Part shown: positions 20,307 to 30,265 of the stretch, one piece after another
Layout: every line of letters starts with the position of its first letter
Position numbering within the stretch: the first letter of the stretch is position 1
NCBI GenBank assembly: GCA_963764205.1
Contig: CAVXRN010000002.1
Span: 930,001 to 994,000, forward strand
DNA: 64,000 nucleotides
Reading direction: 5' to 3'
Source: Chersky-840 sp963764205
Lineage (GTDB): Bacteria > Actinomycetota > Acidimicrobiia > Acidimicrobiales > UBA8190
Program-made: the position numbers and the translations under genes
Notes under the pieces: generated by a model
The model's database searches: none
The model's input: the letters and a program-made list of their open reading frames with translations, nothing else
Told to the model about the DNA's origin: nothing

Positions 20307-22793
20307 TCACTGCATCATCTGGCGGATGCGGATGGCTTGTTCCTGGGCTCGTGCGCGCGCCTCGGCTTCACTGGGCGCCTCGGCCCACACGTGGGTGACG
20401 GGCTCTTCGGGGTCGGGCACCACGAGCGTCCACCCGTCGACCTCGGGCAGCTTGACGCCGTCGACGAGGATGACGTCTCGTCCCTGGGCCCGTTCCACCG
20501 TGGTGCGCATGACCGTGCCCTTCTGCTCCCACGGCGTGACGATCTCCTCGTGGACGATGTGGATGGGCGGGAGCCGGCTGGCGAGCTTCGAGAGTCGCTC
20601 GTCGGTGCGCGCCAACATGCCCAACAAGTGCACGAGCGTCGCCACGCCGTCGAAGGCGGGGAGAAAGCGCGGGAAGATGTAGCCCCCCATCTGGCTGGCG
20701 GCGAAGGTGACCCCGCCGGTGCTCGCCACCTCCATGAGATGGGTGGCCGAGAGCTTGGTCCACATGATCTCGGCCCCGGCCTCGGCGCAGATGTGCTCGG
20801 CCGCCATCGGCGTCGCCACCGGGAGCGCCACCTTGGCGTGCCGGACCCGGGACACCACCAGGTCCAGGAGCAACAGGAGGGTCTGGTTGTCGGAGAACAC
20901 CTTGCCCTCGTCGTCGACGAGGGTGATGTTCTCGCCGCCGGGGTCGATGACCGCGCCCAGGTGCGCCCCCGAGGCCCGCACGAGGTCGGCCACCCGGCCC
21001 GCCGCGGCCCGGGGGTCGCTGGCCATGACGGCCGCGGTGGCGGCATAGGGGTTCACCACCAGCACCTCGGCCCCCAGCTTGGCCAGCACGTTGGGCATCA
21101 CGAAGCTGGCGGTGCCGAAGGAATAGTCGAGGACCATCTTGAAACCGGCCCGGGCGATGGCGTCGACGTCGACGGTGTCGCTCAGCGCGGCGGTGTAGAG
21201 CTCCAGGGCGCGCGGCGCGTAGCCGATGTCGCCGATCTCCGACGCCAGCGCCCGTCGGAACTCCTCTCGGTGGTAGAGCCGTTCGATCTTGCGTTGCCCG
21301 GGCTCGGCGATGTCGATGCCGTCCTGGTCGAAGAAGCGGATCATGACCGACTGCGTGTCCTGCTCGAAGAGCCGGACGGTGATCCCGCCGAGGCTTCGGC
21401 CCGAGCGCACCTGGAAGCGGGTGACCGGGACCGTGGCGACCTCGAGGTCCTCCACGTTGACGCCTGCGGCGTTGCAGCCGACGATCATGGCCCGCTTGAG
21501 CACGCGCGCGGCGCGCGACGTGTCGCGCGAGGCGGTGATGGTGCTGCCCTTCTCCAGTGTGCTCGCCCACGCCATCGACAGCCGCATGACCAGCTCGGGG
21601 CTGATGTCGACGTTGGCGAGGCCGGTGATGCCGAGACGGCCGAACAGGTTGCGCGCCCCGCGCGACTCCCACACGATCGAGGTGTTCACCGTGGCGCCGG
21701 CCTCGACGGTCTTGAAGGGGTAGACCTTGACGCCGGACTTGATCACGGCGTGGGCGCCCACGAAGGACTCGTCGCCGAGGACGACGCCCTCCTCGCACCG
21801 GACCCCCTGGCGCAGGTCGCACGACCGGCCCAGCACGCAACCGTCGAGTCGGACCCCGGCGCCGAGGAAGGCGTTGTCGTGGATGACGGTCCGTTCGAGC
21901 GTGGCGTTGTCGCCGATGCGGGCGTTGGCCCCGATGACGCAGTACTGGCCCAGGGTGCCGCCCGCCCCGATGTGGCAGTTGTCGCCGATGATGGCCGGTC
22001 CCCGCACCTCGGCCGTGGGGTCGAGCTCCGCGCCCTTGCCGAGCCAGACGCCCGGGCGCAGGGCGAAGCCGCTCACCTGGACGGCGACGTTCTCGTCGAG
22101 GATGTCCTGGTGGGCCCGCAGGTAGGCGTCCAGGGTGCCGACGTCTTCCCAGTAGCCCCCCGCCACGTAGCCGAACAGGGGTTTTTCGTCCTCGAGGACG
22201 TGGGGGAACACCTCCTCGGAGAAGTCCACGGCCCGGCCCTCGGGAATGAAGTCGAAGATCTCGGGCTCGAGGACGTAGATGCCGGTGTTGATGGTGTCGC
22301 TGAAGACCTGTCCCCAGGTGGGCTTCTCCAGGAACCGCTCGATCGAGCCGTCGTCGCGGGTGATCACGATCCCGAACTCGAGGGGGTTGTCGACCGCCTT
22401 CAGCGCGATCGTGGCGAGCGCGCCCTTCGACTCGTGGTGGGCGACGAGCGAGGTGAGGTCGAGGTCGGTGAGCACGTCACCGGAGATCACCACGAAGCGC
22501 TCGTCGAGCTCGTCGCGCGCGTTGCGGACGGAGCCGGCCGTGCCCAGCGGGGTCTCCTCGGTGGCGTAGACCATGCGCACGCCGAACTCCGAGCCGTCGC
22601 CGAAGTAGCTCCGGATGGCGTTGGCCATGAACGCCACGGTGACGACGATGTCCTCGAAGCCGTGCTGGCGCAGGAGGTTGACGACGTGCTCCATCATGGG
22701 CCGGTTGCCCATGGGCAACATGGGCTTGGGCTGGTTCGACGTGAGGGGCCGGAGCCGAGTGCCCTCGCCGCCCGCCATGATCACCGCTTTCAT
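20307..22793 (-). CDS. Fused sugar-phosphate nucleotidyltransferase / phosphomannomutase-like protein
   Basis: Three parts run in order in 828 residues. A nucleotidyltransferase comes first (MKAVIMAGGEGTRLRPLT, with PMLPMGNRPMMEH, to about 230). A left-handed beta-helix of hexapeptide repeats follows (about 240-370). Last is a phosphohexomutase domain (about 380-828). The usual mutase serine loop TASHNP is replaced by TITASRDTSRAARVLKRA, so the phosphoserine would be the Ser of TASRD. The metal loop appears as VIDPGGENITLVDDEG, where a DxDGDR is normally found; this weakens the case for an active mutase. Fusions of this type probably make GDP-mannose or another NDP-hexose for glycans. It ends 61 nt before gcvH. 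Confidence 0.85.
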   Translation of the reverse strand: MKAVIMAGGEGTRLRPLTSNQPKPMLPMGNRPMMEHVVNLLRQHGFEDIVVTVAFMANAIRSYFGDGSEFGVRMVYATEETPLGTAGSVRNARDELDERFVVISGDVLTDLDLTSLVAHHESKGALATIALKAVDNPLEFGIVITRDDGSIERFLEKPTWGQVFSDTINTGIYVLEPEIFDFIPEGRAVDFSEEVFPHVLEDEKPLFGYVAGGYWEDVGTLDAYLRAHQDILDENVAVQVSGFALRPGVWLGKGAELDPTAEVRGPAIIGDNCHIGAGGTLGQYCVIGANARIGDNATLERTVIHDNAFLGAGVRLDGCVLGRSCDLRQGVRCEEGVVLGDESFVGAHAVIKSGVKVYPFKTVEAGATVNTSIVWESRGARNLFGRLGITGLANVDISPELVMRLSMAWASTLEKGSTITASRDTSRAARVLKRAMIVGCNAAGVNVEDLEVATVPVTRFQVRSGRSLGGITVRLFEQDTQSVMIRFFDQDGIDIAEPGQRKIERLYHREEFRRALASEIGDIGYAPRALELYTAALSDTVDVDAIARAGFKMVLDYSFGTASFVMPNVLAKLGAEVLVVNPYAATAAVMASDPRAAAGRVADLVRASGAHLGAVIDPGGENITLVDDEGKVFSDNQTLLLLLDLVVSRVRHAKVALPVATPMAAEHICAEAGAEIMWTKLSATHLMEVASTGGVTFAASQMGGYIFPRFLPAFDGVATLVHLLGMLARTDERLSKLASRLPPIHIVHEEIVTPWEQKGTVMRTTVERAQGRDVILVDGVKLPEVDGWTLVVPDPEEPVTHVWAEAPSEAEARARAQEQAIRIRQMMQ

Positions 22794-22811
22794 GCGAGCA
22801 CCGGGGCGACC

Positions 22812-23423
22812 CTACCCCGCCGCCATGCGGTTCGCGCGGCCTCGGGACAGCGCGCGACGAGACAGCGGGATGTACGCGGCGGCCGCGATCCATGACAACG
22901 TCAGAGCCGGAACGGCGGCCAACCATGCGATGACCTCGATGGGTTGCTGCCAGCCGGCATTGCCGTTGGCCAGGAGGAACGTGGGATAGGCGAACATGAG
23001 GCCGAACGTCCCGGCCTTGCCCACCCACAAGACGTCGATCCGCTCCGCTCCCAGAAAGGCGAGCAGCAGCACCGCGGCGGAGACCAGCACCTCCCGGATG
23101 ATGGTGAGCAAGCCGAACCACAGCGGCACGGCGCCCGCCACGATGACCGAGATCACCGCCGTCGCCACCAGGACGCGATCCGCGGTGGGGTCGAGCACCT
23201 TCCCGACGGTGGAGACCTGATGCCAGCGCCGGGCGACGTAGCCGTCCACCCAGTCCGTGGCGCCGAGGACGGCCAGCAACGCGGCCGCCGCTATTTGGCG
23301 GTGGGCGCCGAACAGCAGCCACACGAACACGGGGATGAGGGCCAGACGGACCAGCGTGATGGCGTTGGGGACGGTGAGGATGCGGTCGACCCCGGCCTCG
23401 GTGTCCTCCGGGGGTGTGGTCAC
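22812..23423 (-). CDS. pgsA: CDP-alcohol phosphatidyltransferase (PgsA-like)
   Basis: An integral membrane enzyme of about 203 residues with five or six hydrophobic helices. It carries the diagnostic motif D-G-x2-A-R-x8-G-x3-D-x3-D (DGYVARRWHQVSTVGKVLDPTADR). The family transfers a phosphatidyl group from CDP-diacylglycerol; glycerol-3-phosphate is the most likely acceptor, but inositol- or cardiolipin-type members look similar. I prefer GTG 23423 (VTTPPEDTEAG) over ATG 23483, because the longer form only adds a polar stretch and would nearly abut the divergent start at 23489. Confidence 0.8.
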   Translation of the reverse strand: MTTPPEDTEAGVDRILTVPNAITLVRLALIPVFVWLLFGAHRQIAAAALLAVLGATDWVDGYVARRWHQVSTVGKVLDPTADRVLVATAVISVIVAGAVPLWFGLLTIIREVLVSAAVLLLAFLGAERIDVLWVGKAGTFGLMFAYPTFLLANGNAGWQQPIEVIAWLAAVPALTLSWIAAAAYIPLSRRALSRGRANRMAAG

Positions 23424-23488
23424 GGCGCCCAGTCTACGAGCCGCGTCGGTCGTCCCCGGGCCGCACTCCGGTGTGCTACGCAAGGCCG

Positions 23489-24679
23489 ATGCCCCGATTC
23501 CGGCCGTTCGCGGGCCTGCGCTACGACAGGTCCGTCCCCCTCGACAAGGTCATCGCCCCTCCCTACGACGTGGTCGGGCCCGAGGAGAGGGCCGTGCTCG
23601 CGGCGCGCCACCGCGCCAACGCCATCCACGTCGAGCTGCCGGTGCAGGACACCCGCACGGGGCTGGACAAGTACCGGGCCGCGGCCGAGATCTTCGCCAC
23701 GTGGCGCCACGACGGGGTCCTCGGGGCCGACGACCGGCCGGTGTTCTACGCGTACCGCATGACCGTGCCTGGTGGCTCCACCACCACCGGGGTGATCGGC
23801 GCGCTGGGGTGCGAGGCGCCCGGTGGCGACGTCCTGCCACACGAGCAGACCATCCCCAAGGACAAGAGTGACCGCCTCGACCTGCTGCGGGCCTGCCGGG
23901 CCAACCTGTCGCCCATCTGGGGGCTCTCGCTGGCGCGGGGTCTGGCCACGGCGTACGAGCCCGAGGGCCCACCCCACGCCGAGGCCGTCGACGACGACGG
24001 CGTGACCCACGCCCTGTGGGTGCTCGACCACCCCGGGACCATCGAGGAGATCATGCGGGCCGTCGAGTCCGCGCCGGTGGTGATCGCGGACGGCCATCAC
24101 CGGTACGAGACGGCGCTGACCTACCAAGCCGAACGCCGCGCCGCGCGGGACGGGGCGGCGGGCGACTACGACCTCGTGATGGCGCTGGTGGTCGAGCTGT
24201 CGGAGGGCCAGTTGTCGGTCGGGCCCATCCACCGGACCGTGGCCGGCGTCCCCGCCGGGGTCGACCTGCCCGAGCTGTTCGGTCGGTGGTTCGACACCGT
24301 GCACGCCGGGCCCGCCGACGACCAGGTCGTCGAGGCGGTGGCGGGCTCGGGCGCCCTGGCCCTGGTCACCGCCCAGGGCGTCTGGCTGCTGACACCGAGG
24401 GAGCAGACCTACACCGAGGCGGGCTCGGACCTCGACTCGAGCCTGGTGGCCCTGGCCACCGACGCCGTGCCCGACGCGACGGTGACCTACGTCCACGACT
24501 GGCGGGCCGCGGTGTCGGCCGTCACGTCGGGGAGCGCCGACGCCGCGCTGTTGCTTCGTCCCGTCACCGTGGACCAGATCTCGGACTGGGCCCACGCCCG
24601 CCAGCGCATGCCTCCGAAGAGCACGTACTTCTACCCGAAGCCCCGCACCGGGATGGTGTTCCGGACCGTCGAGGACTGA
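23489..24679 (+). CDS. DUF1015 family protein
   Basis: ATG 23489 opens a 396-residue protein that begins with the DUF1015 signature (FRPFAGLRYDRSVPLDKVIAPPYDVVG). It also has the central VIADGHHRYETALTYQ motif and the C-terminal MPPKSTYFYPKPRTGMVFR. Family members are widespread and conserved in actinobacteria and clostridia but biochemically uncharacterised. The conserved His/Asp cluster suggests an enzyme. It is monocistronic here. Confidence 0.9.
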   Translation: MPRFRPFAGLRYDRSVPLDKVIAPPYDVVGPEERAVLAARHRANAIHVELPVQDTRTGLDKYRAAAEIFATWRHDGVLGADDRPVFYAYRMTVPGGSTTTGVIGALGCEAPGGDVLPHEQTIPKDKSDRLDLLRACRANLSPIWGLSLARGLATAYEPEGPPHAEAVDDDGVTHALWVLDHPGTIEEIMRAVESAPVVIADGHHRYETALTYQAERRAARDGAAGDYDLVMALVVELSEGQLSVGPIHRTVAGVPAGVDLPELFGRWFDTVHAGPADDQVVEAVAGSGALALVTAQGVWLLTPREQTYTEAGSDLDSSLVALATDAVPDATVTYVHDWRAAVSAVTSGSADAALLLRPVTVDQISDWAHARQRMPPKSTYFYPKPRTGMVFRTVED

Positions 24680-24960
24680 GCTCCCGGGACCGCCTGGGTG
24701 TCGGGACCGCCTGGAACACGGGCGCCGTGCGGCGCGCGCCCCCTTCGTCGCAGCGGCGAGGCTGCGAACTGCGCCGCGGGCGCCCTGTTCCTGTACCCCC
24801 CCTGAAGGGCCCTTCGAGCCACATCCCGCCACAGGGTGACGTCGAGTGCCCACGGAGGTATCGGCGCAGCGCCGCGGCTGGTTGAGAACGCCGGGATAGG
24901 ACCTGGGACCTGTCTTGCCGACCGGACACCGTTCCGTGACACGGGCCCGAGGGCCGTGGT
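24680..24960. other. Intergenic gap, no gene seen
   Basis: Between the convergent DUF1015 and korB genes. A short direct repeat (GGGACCGCCTGG) occurs twice at 24687-24715, and several GC-rich self-complementary stretches may terminate both genes. I see no tRNA or ORF with a ribosome-binding site. Confidence 0.4.
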
Positions 24961-25986
24961 TCAGCCCTCGACGGTCCAGGTCCCGCCCGAGGCGAGGAGG
25001 CCGGCGAGGTCGCCGGGCCCACGGCGCTCGTTGGCCTCGAGCAGCTGCCTCGTCATCGCCTCGCCGTACTCGGGACGCTCCACGGCGCGGAAGACGCCGA
25101 TGGGCGTGGGCTCGTAGGGCCCCCGGGCCAGACGGCTCAGCTGGAAGGCGAGGCCCGGTTCGTCGCGGCGCTCGTCGTGGACGAGCACGGCGTCCTCGCC
25201 CACCTCGGCCACCTCGGCGATGCGCAGGCGGCCGTCGGGCTCCATGACGACACCATGCTGCTGCTCGGCGCCGAAGCGGATCGGCTCACCGTGCACGAGG
25301 GGGATGAGGTTGTCGGCGCGGACGTCACGGCCGGTGATCTTCTCGAAGGCGCCGTCGTTGAAGACGTTGCAGTTCTGGTAGATCTCCACGAAGGCGGCGC
25401 CGTTGTGGTCATGGGCGCGGCGGAACATCTCCTGCATGTGCTTGCGGTCCATGTCGTGGGTGCGGGCCACGAAGCTGGCCTCGGCCCCCAGGGCGAGGCT
25501 GACGGGGTTGAAGGGGGTGTCGAGCGAGCCGAAGGGCGTCGACTTGGTGACCTTGCCCTGTTCCGAGGTGGGCGAGTACTGGCCCTTGGTGAGCCCGTAG
25601 ATCTGGTTGTTGAAGAGCAGGATCGTGATCTTCACGTTGCGCCGCAGGGCGTGGATCAGGTGGTTGCCGCCGATCGACAGGGAGTCGCCGTCACCGGTGA
25701 TGACCCACACGTCGAGGTCGGGCCGCGTCACGGCCAGCCCGGTGGCGATGGCGGGGGCACGCCCGTGGATCGAGTGCATCCCGTAGGTGTTCATGTAGTA
25801 CGGCAGGCGTGCCGCGCAGCCGATGCCCGAGACGAAGACCGTGTTCTCGCGCCGCACGCCGAGGTCGGGCATGAGCATCTGCAGCGCGGCCAGGATGGAG
25901 TAGTCGCCGCAGCCGGGGCACCACCGGACCTCCTGGTCCGAGGTCCAGTCCTTGCGCGTCGTGATGGGGACCTGGGTGTCGGTCAT
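24961..25986 (-). CDS. korB: 2-oxoglutarate:ferredoxin oxidoreductase beta subunit
   Basis: The thiamine-diphosphate subunit, 341 aa. WCPGCGDYSILAA holds the N-terminal Cys pair, and GIGCAARLPYYMNTYGMHSIHGRAPAIATG and GDGDSLSIGGNHLIHALRRN form the ThDP/Mg site. Together with korA it oxidises 2-oxoglutarate to succinyl-CoA using ferredoxin (or the reverse in reductive pathways). ATG 25986 overlaps the korA stop as TGATG, so the subunits are translationally coupled. The C-terminal extension (LARGPYEPTPIGVFRAVERPEY) is normal for actinobacterial KorB. Confidence 0.93.
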   Translation of the reverse strand: MTDTQVPITTRKDWTSDQEVRWCPGCGDYSILAALQMLMPDLGVRRENTVFVSGIGCAARLPYYMNTYGMHSIHGRAPAIATGLAVTRPDLDVWVITGDGDSLSIGGNHLIHALRRNVKITILLFNNQIYGLTKGQYSPTSEQGKVTKSTPFGSLDTPFNPVSLALGAEASFVARTHDMDRKHMQEMFRRAHDHNGAAFVEIYQNCNVFNDGAFEKITGRDVRADNLIPLVHGEPIRFGAEQQHGVVMEPDGRLRIAEVAEVGEDAVLVHDERRDEPGLAFQLSRLARGPYEPTPIGVFRAVERPEYGEAMTRQLLEANERRGPGDLAGLLASGGTWTVEG

Positions 25987-27903
25987 CAGCTGGCCACGTC
26001 CTGTTCGTCGGCGGTCGTCGTGGCGTTGGCCCCGAGCATCTCGAGCACCACCTCTTCGATCTCGGCCGCCCGGAAGGGCACGCCCTGGACCTTCGACAAC
26101 GACCGGGCGTCCACGAGGAAGTCGGCCCGCACCAGCTTGGCCAGCTGGCCCAGGTTGGCCTCGGGCACGAGGACCTTGTCGTAGGCGTGGAGGACGTCGC
26201 CCAGGTTGGGCGGGAACGGGTTGAGATGGACCACCTGCGCGTGCGCCACCGGGAGCCCGCGGGCCCGCACGCGGCGCACCGCGGCGGCGATGGCGCCGAA
26301 GGTCGACCCCCAGCCCAGGACCAGCACGGGCGCTCCGCCCACGCCATCGGGGTCGTCGACCTCGAGGAGCGGGATGTCCTTGGCGATGCCGGCCACCTTG
26401 GCGGCGCGCAGGTGGACCATGCGCTCGTGGTTGACGGGGTCGTACGAGACGTTGCCCGAGCCGTCCTGCTTCTCGAGGGCGCCGATCCGGTGCTCGAGCC
26501 CGGGAGTGCCGGGCACGGCCCAGGGGCGCGCCAGGGTCTCCTCGTCGCGGACATAGGGCCAGAAGGCGGCGGTGCCGTCGTCGTCGGTGTGGTTGGTCGT
26601 CGGTGGCGAAGTCGACGTGGAGGTCGGGCAGCGTGGTGGGGTCCGGGAGCCGCCACGGTTCGGCCCCGTTGGCGAGGTAGCCGTCGGAGAGCACGATCAC
26701 CGGGGTCCGGTACTTGACCGCGATGCGGGCCGCCTCGATGGCGACGTCGAAGCAGTGCGACGGCGTCATGGGCGCCACGATGGGGACGGGCGCCTCGCCG
26801 TGGCGGCTGTACATGGCGTGGAGCAGGTCGGACTGCTCGGTCTTGGTGGGCAGGCCGGTCGAGGGGCCGCCCCGTTGGATGTTGATGACGAGGAGCGGGA
26901 GCTCGAGGCTCACCGCCATGCCCACGGACTCCGACTTGAGGTCGGCGCCGGGCCCGCTCGTGGTGGTGACGCCGAGGGAACCGCCGAAGGCGGCGCCGAT
27001 GGCCGCGCCCACGCCGGCGATCTCGTCCTCGGCCTGCACCGTGCGAACACCGAACTCCTTGTGCTTGGAGAGCTCGTGGAGGATGTCGGAGGCCGGCGTG
27101 ATGGGGTACGAGCCGAGGAAGAGCGGGAGGTGGGCCTGGTGCGCGGCGGCGATGAGGCCCCAGGCCAGCGCGGTGTTGCCGGTGATGTTGGTGTAGACGC
27201 CGGGCTCGAGCGCGGCGGGACGGACCTGGTAGTTGACCTCGAAGAGCTCGGCCGTCTCGCCGAAGTTGTAGCCCGCCTTGAAGGCCCGGGTGTTGGCGTC
27301 GAGCACCATCGGGCTCGTGGCGAAGCGCTTCTCGATCCACGCCAGGGTGCCCTCCACCGGCCGGCTGTAGAGCCAGCTCACGAGGCCGAGGGCGAAGAAG
27401 TTCTTGGAGCGCTCGGCGTCGCGGGGCTTGACGCCGGCCGCCTTGGCGACCTCCATGGTGAGCGAGGTCATGGGGACCTCGTACACCTTGTACGCGACGA
27501 GGCTGCCGTCGGTGAGGGGGTTGGAGGAGTAGTTCGCCTTCTCGAAGGCCCGTTCGTCGAAGGCGTCGACGTTCACGATGACGGTGCCGCCGGGCGGGAC
27601 GGCGCCCACGTTGGCCTTGAGGGCGGCGGGGTTCATGGCCACGAGCACGCTGGGCTGGTCCCCGGGCGTGAGGATGTCGTGGTCCGAGATGTGGACCTGG
27701 AAGGCCGACACGCCGGCCAGGGTGCCCGCCGGGGCACGGATCTCGGCCGGGAAGTCGGGAAGGGTGGCGGTGTCGTTCCCGAACGCCGAGCTGACCGACG
27801 TGAATTGGGTGCCGGTGAGCTGCATCCCGTCGCCCGAGTCACCGGCGAAGCGGATGACCACCCGGTCGAGCTCGGTGGTCTGATGGCGTGTCGCGGTGGA
27901 CAC
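25986..27903 (-). CDS. korA: 2-oxoglutarate:ferredoxin oxidoreductase alpha subunit, with a 1-nt frameshift
   Basis: This is the gamma-alpha fused subunit. An N-terminal gamma domain (VVIRFAGDSGDGMQLTGTQF) is followed by the alpha pyrimidine-binding domain (GSYPITPASDILHELSKHKEFGVRTVQAEDEIAGVGAAIGAAFGG) and a C-terminal transketolase-like domain (VLVLGWGSTFGAIAAAVRRVRARG). The frame changes at about 26590-26605. Removing one base after FATDD gives NHTDDDGTAAFWPYVRDEETLARPWAVPGTPG, exactly the family's sequence. The length is 639 codons plus 1 nt. GTG 27903 follows an AGGGGG-type site. It is the first gene of korAB. Confidence 0.92.
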
Positions 27904-28049
27904 CGTGAGCCCCCTGTCTAGGGATCGGTCGACGCCCCCGACCGTCCACCTGGTGCGGGGCGCGCGAGCACCGACCCTGGGGTAGAGCATACCGCCGTCA
28001 CCGACCCGCCTCGGGAACCGGCCCCCGACGGGTGCGGTGCCCGCGATTT

Positions 28050-29105
28050 TCAGGCGATCGTGACCGAGTGGTCGAGGAAGACGTCCTGGACGCTGTGGAG
28101 CAACGCCACGCCGTCCGCCATGGGCCGCTGGAAGGCCTTGCGGCCGACGATGAGCCCGGTGCCGCCGGCGCGCTTGTTGATCACGGCGGTGCGGACGGCT
28201 TGGGCCAGGTCGTCGGCGCCTTTGGACTCGCCCCCGGAGTTGATGAGGCCGATGCGGCCCGCATAGCAGTTGATGACCTGCCAGCGCGTGAGGTCGACGG
28301 GGTGATCGGTGGTGAGCTGCTCGTAGACGAGCGGGTCGGTCTTGCCGAACTTCAAGGCGTTGTAGCCGCCGTTGTTCTCGGGCTGCTTCTGCTTGATGAT
28401 GTCGGCCTCGATCGTGACGCCGATGTGGTTGGCCTGACCGGTGAGATCCGCGGCAACGTGATAATCGGCCTCTTTGGTCTTGAATGCGGGGTTGCGGAGG
28501 TAGCACCACAAGACGGTGAACATCCCGAGCTCGTGCGCCTCGGCGAAGGCGGTGCGCACCTCTTGGATCTGGCGGTCGCTCTGCTCGGAGCCGAAGTAGA
28601 TGGTGGCGCCCACACCGACCGCACCGAGGTCCGCAGCCTGACGGGCCGTGCCGAACATGACCTGGTCGTACTGGCTCGGGTAGTGGAGGAACTCGTTGTG
28701 GTTGAGCTTGACGATGAACGGGATCCGATGCGCGTAGCGGCGGGCCACCGCACCGAGGCCGCCCAGGGTCGTGGCGATGCCCGAAGAACCGGCTTCGAGG
28801 GCGAGTTCCACCAGGTTGGCGGGATCGAAATAGGCGGGGTTCTTGGCGAAGCTGGCCGCGGCGGAGTGCTCGATCCCCTGGTCGACGGGGAGGATCGACA
28901 AGTAGCCGGTCCCACCCAGCCGACCGTGCTGATACAGCGTGGCCAGGCTGCGGACCACGGGGATCGGCCGGTCGGTGCCGAGGAAGACACGGTCGATGTA
29001 ATCGGGGCCCGGGAGGTTCAGCTCGTCGGCGGTGACCCCCTTGCATGAGTGGGTGAGCAGGCTCTCGGCTTCGGTGCCGAGCAGCGCCTCGATGTCGGTG
29101 GCCAC
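28050..29105 (-). CDS. fbaB: Class I fructose-bisphosphate aldolase (FbaB/DhnA type)
   Basis: A 351-residue Schiff-base aldolase of the archaeal/DhnA type, unrelated to the zinc class II enzyme usual in actinobacteria. The catalytic Lys is in GTGLIVGRKAFQRP near the C-terminus. The first strands carry YLSILPVDQGIEH and IPFIVKLNHNEFL, and the phosphate site is INSGGESKG. It cleaves fructose 1,6-bisphosphate in glycolysis or forms it in gluconeogenesis. It stands alone, 146 nt after korA, and the gap shows no recognisable element. Confidence 0.93.
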   Translation of the reverse strand: MATDIEALLGTEAESLLTHSCKGVTADELNLPGPDYIDRVFLGTDRPIPVVRSLATLYQHGRLGGTGYLSILPVDQGIEHSAAASFAKNPAYFDPANLVELALEAGSSGIATTLGGLGAVARRYAHRIPFIVKLNHNEFLHYPSQYDQVMFGTARQAADLGAVGVGATIYFGSEQSDRQIQEVRTAFAEAHELGMFTVLWCYLRNPAFKTKEADYHVAADLTGQANHIGVTIEADIIKQKQPENNGGYNALKFGKTDPLVYEQLTTDHPVDLTRWQVINCYAGRIGLINSGGESKGADDLAQAVRTAVINKRAGGTGLIVGRKAFQRPMADGVALLHSVQDVFLDHSVTIA

Positions 29106-29211
29106 GGGTGGCGCCTCCTGTCGGAGAATCGTCGGGATCGGGGTCGAGCCTACCGCTCCTGTTTCGCCTGCTCCGGAGCGGCGCCGGGGTCGGACCGGAG
29201 CCCGGTGTGGC

Positions 29212-30255
29212 TCAGGGGGCGGTCGCCAGCGCCTTGACGGCGCGTTCCAGGCCGGCGTCGTCCACGTCGTGATGGGTCACGAGGCGCAGGACGCCCGGAG
29301 CGATGGTGCCCGAGAGGATGCCTTCGGCATAGAGGTGGTCGACGACGCGCTCGGGGGTGGGGTGGGTGAAGATCACCATGTTGGTGGGGACGTCGTCGGG
29401 GTCGCATCCCGCGTCGGGCCAGCGGTCGGCGACGGCGTGGGCCAGCCGACGCGCCCGGACGTGGTCGTCGACCAGACGGTCGACCATGGTCGAGAGGGCG
29501 ACGAGGCCGGCCGCGGCGATGACGCCGACCTGGCGCATGCTCCCGCCCAGGCGCAGGCGCTCCACGCGGGCCCGCTCCATGACGTCGACGGGACCGGCGA
29601 GGACCGAGCCGACCGGCGCGCACAGGCCCTTGGACAGACACGACATCACCGTCGTCACCGGCGCCGCGAAGCGCGCCGCGGCGACACCGGTGGCCACCTC
29701 GGCGTTGAAGAGACGGGCGCCGTCCATGTGGACGGGGATGCCTCGGGCCGCGGCGACGACGGCGTCGAGCGCGTCGAGGCTCCAGGCCACGCCGCCCGAC
29801 GGCATGTGGGTCTGCTCCAGACAGACGAGGCCCGGTGCGGGGTGGTGGTGCGACGCCGCCTCGATCGCCCACGCCACGTCCGCGGGCGAGATGGTGCCGT
29901 CGGTGTCGTCGACGGGATGGATCTGGACGCCGGCGTTGGCGGCGACCGCGGCGGCTTCGTAGATGACGACGTGCTGCCGGCGTCCGGCGATGGCGAGCAT
30001 GCCGGGCGGGCACAACGCGCGCACCGCTGCCTGGTTCGCCATGGTGCCCGACGGGACGAACATCGCCGCGGGCTTGCCCACGCGCGCCGCGTAGACCTCC
30101 TCGAGCTCGTTGACGGTGGGGTCGTCGCCGTAGCCGTCGTCGCCCACGTCCGCGTCGGCCATGGCCTTGCGCATCGCCGCGGTGGGGCGGGTGACGGTGT
30201 CGGAGCGCAGGTCGACGAAGCCCGAGGCTCCGGCCCGAGCGTTCGCCGGGGACAT
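29212..30255 (-). CDS. ltaE: Low-specificity threonine aldolase (PLP-dependent beta-eliminating lyase family)
   Basis: A 347-residue fold-type I PLP enzyme that splits L-threonine (and allo-threonine) into glycine and acetaldehyde. It starts with FVDLRSDTVTRPTAAMRKAM, typical of the family. The PLP Lys is in VMSCLSKGLCAPVGS, and the PLP-ring Asp is in GIPVHMDGARLFNAEVA. ATG 30255 lies 10 nt after the stop of the upstream TPR-like gene, so the two probably share a transcript. Glycine production might feed the GcvH/ThiO pathways also present here, but that is only a guess. Confidence 0.88.
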   Translation of the reverse strand: MSPANARAGASGFVDLRSDTVTRPTAAMRKAMADADVGDDGYGDDPTVNELEEVYAARVGKPAAMFVPSGTMANQAAVRALCPPGMLAIAGRRQHVVIYEAAAVAANAGVQIHPVDDTDGTISPADVAWAIEAASHHHPAPGLVCLEQTHMPSGGVAWSLDALDAVVAAARGIPVHMDGARLFNAEVATGVAAARFAAPVTTVMSCLSKGLCAPVGSVLAGPVDVMERARVERLRLGGSMRQVGVIAAAGLVALSTMVDRLVDDHVRARRLAHAVADRWPDAGCDPDDVPTNMVIFTHPTPERVVDHLYAEGILSGTIAPGVLRLVTHHDVDDAGLERAVKALATAP

Positions 30256-30265
30256 GGCGTCGATG

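Noticed and set aside
20100..22895. Long + strand frame opposite the nucleotidyltransferase-mutase gene
   Set aside because: Antisense shadow with low-complexity sequence. The - strand product has complete domain motifs.
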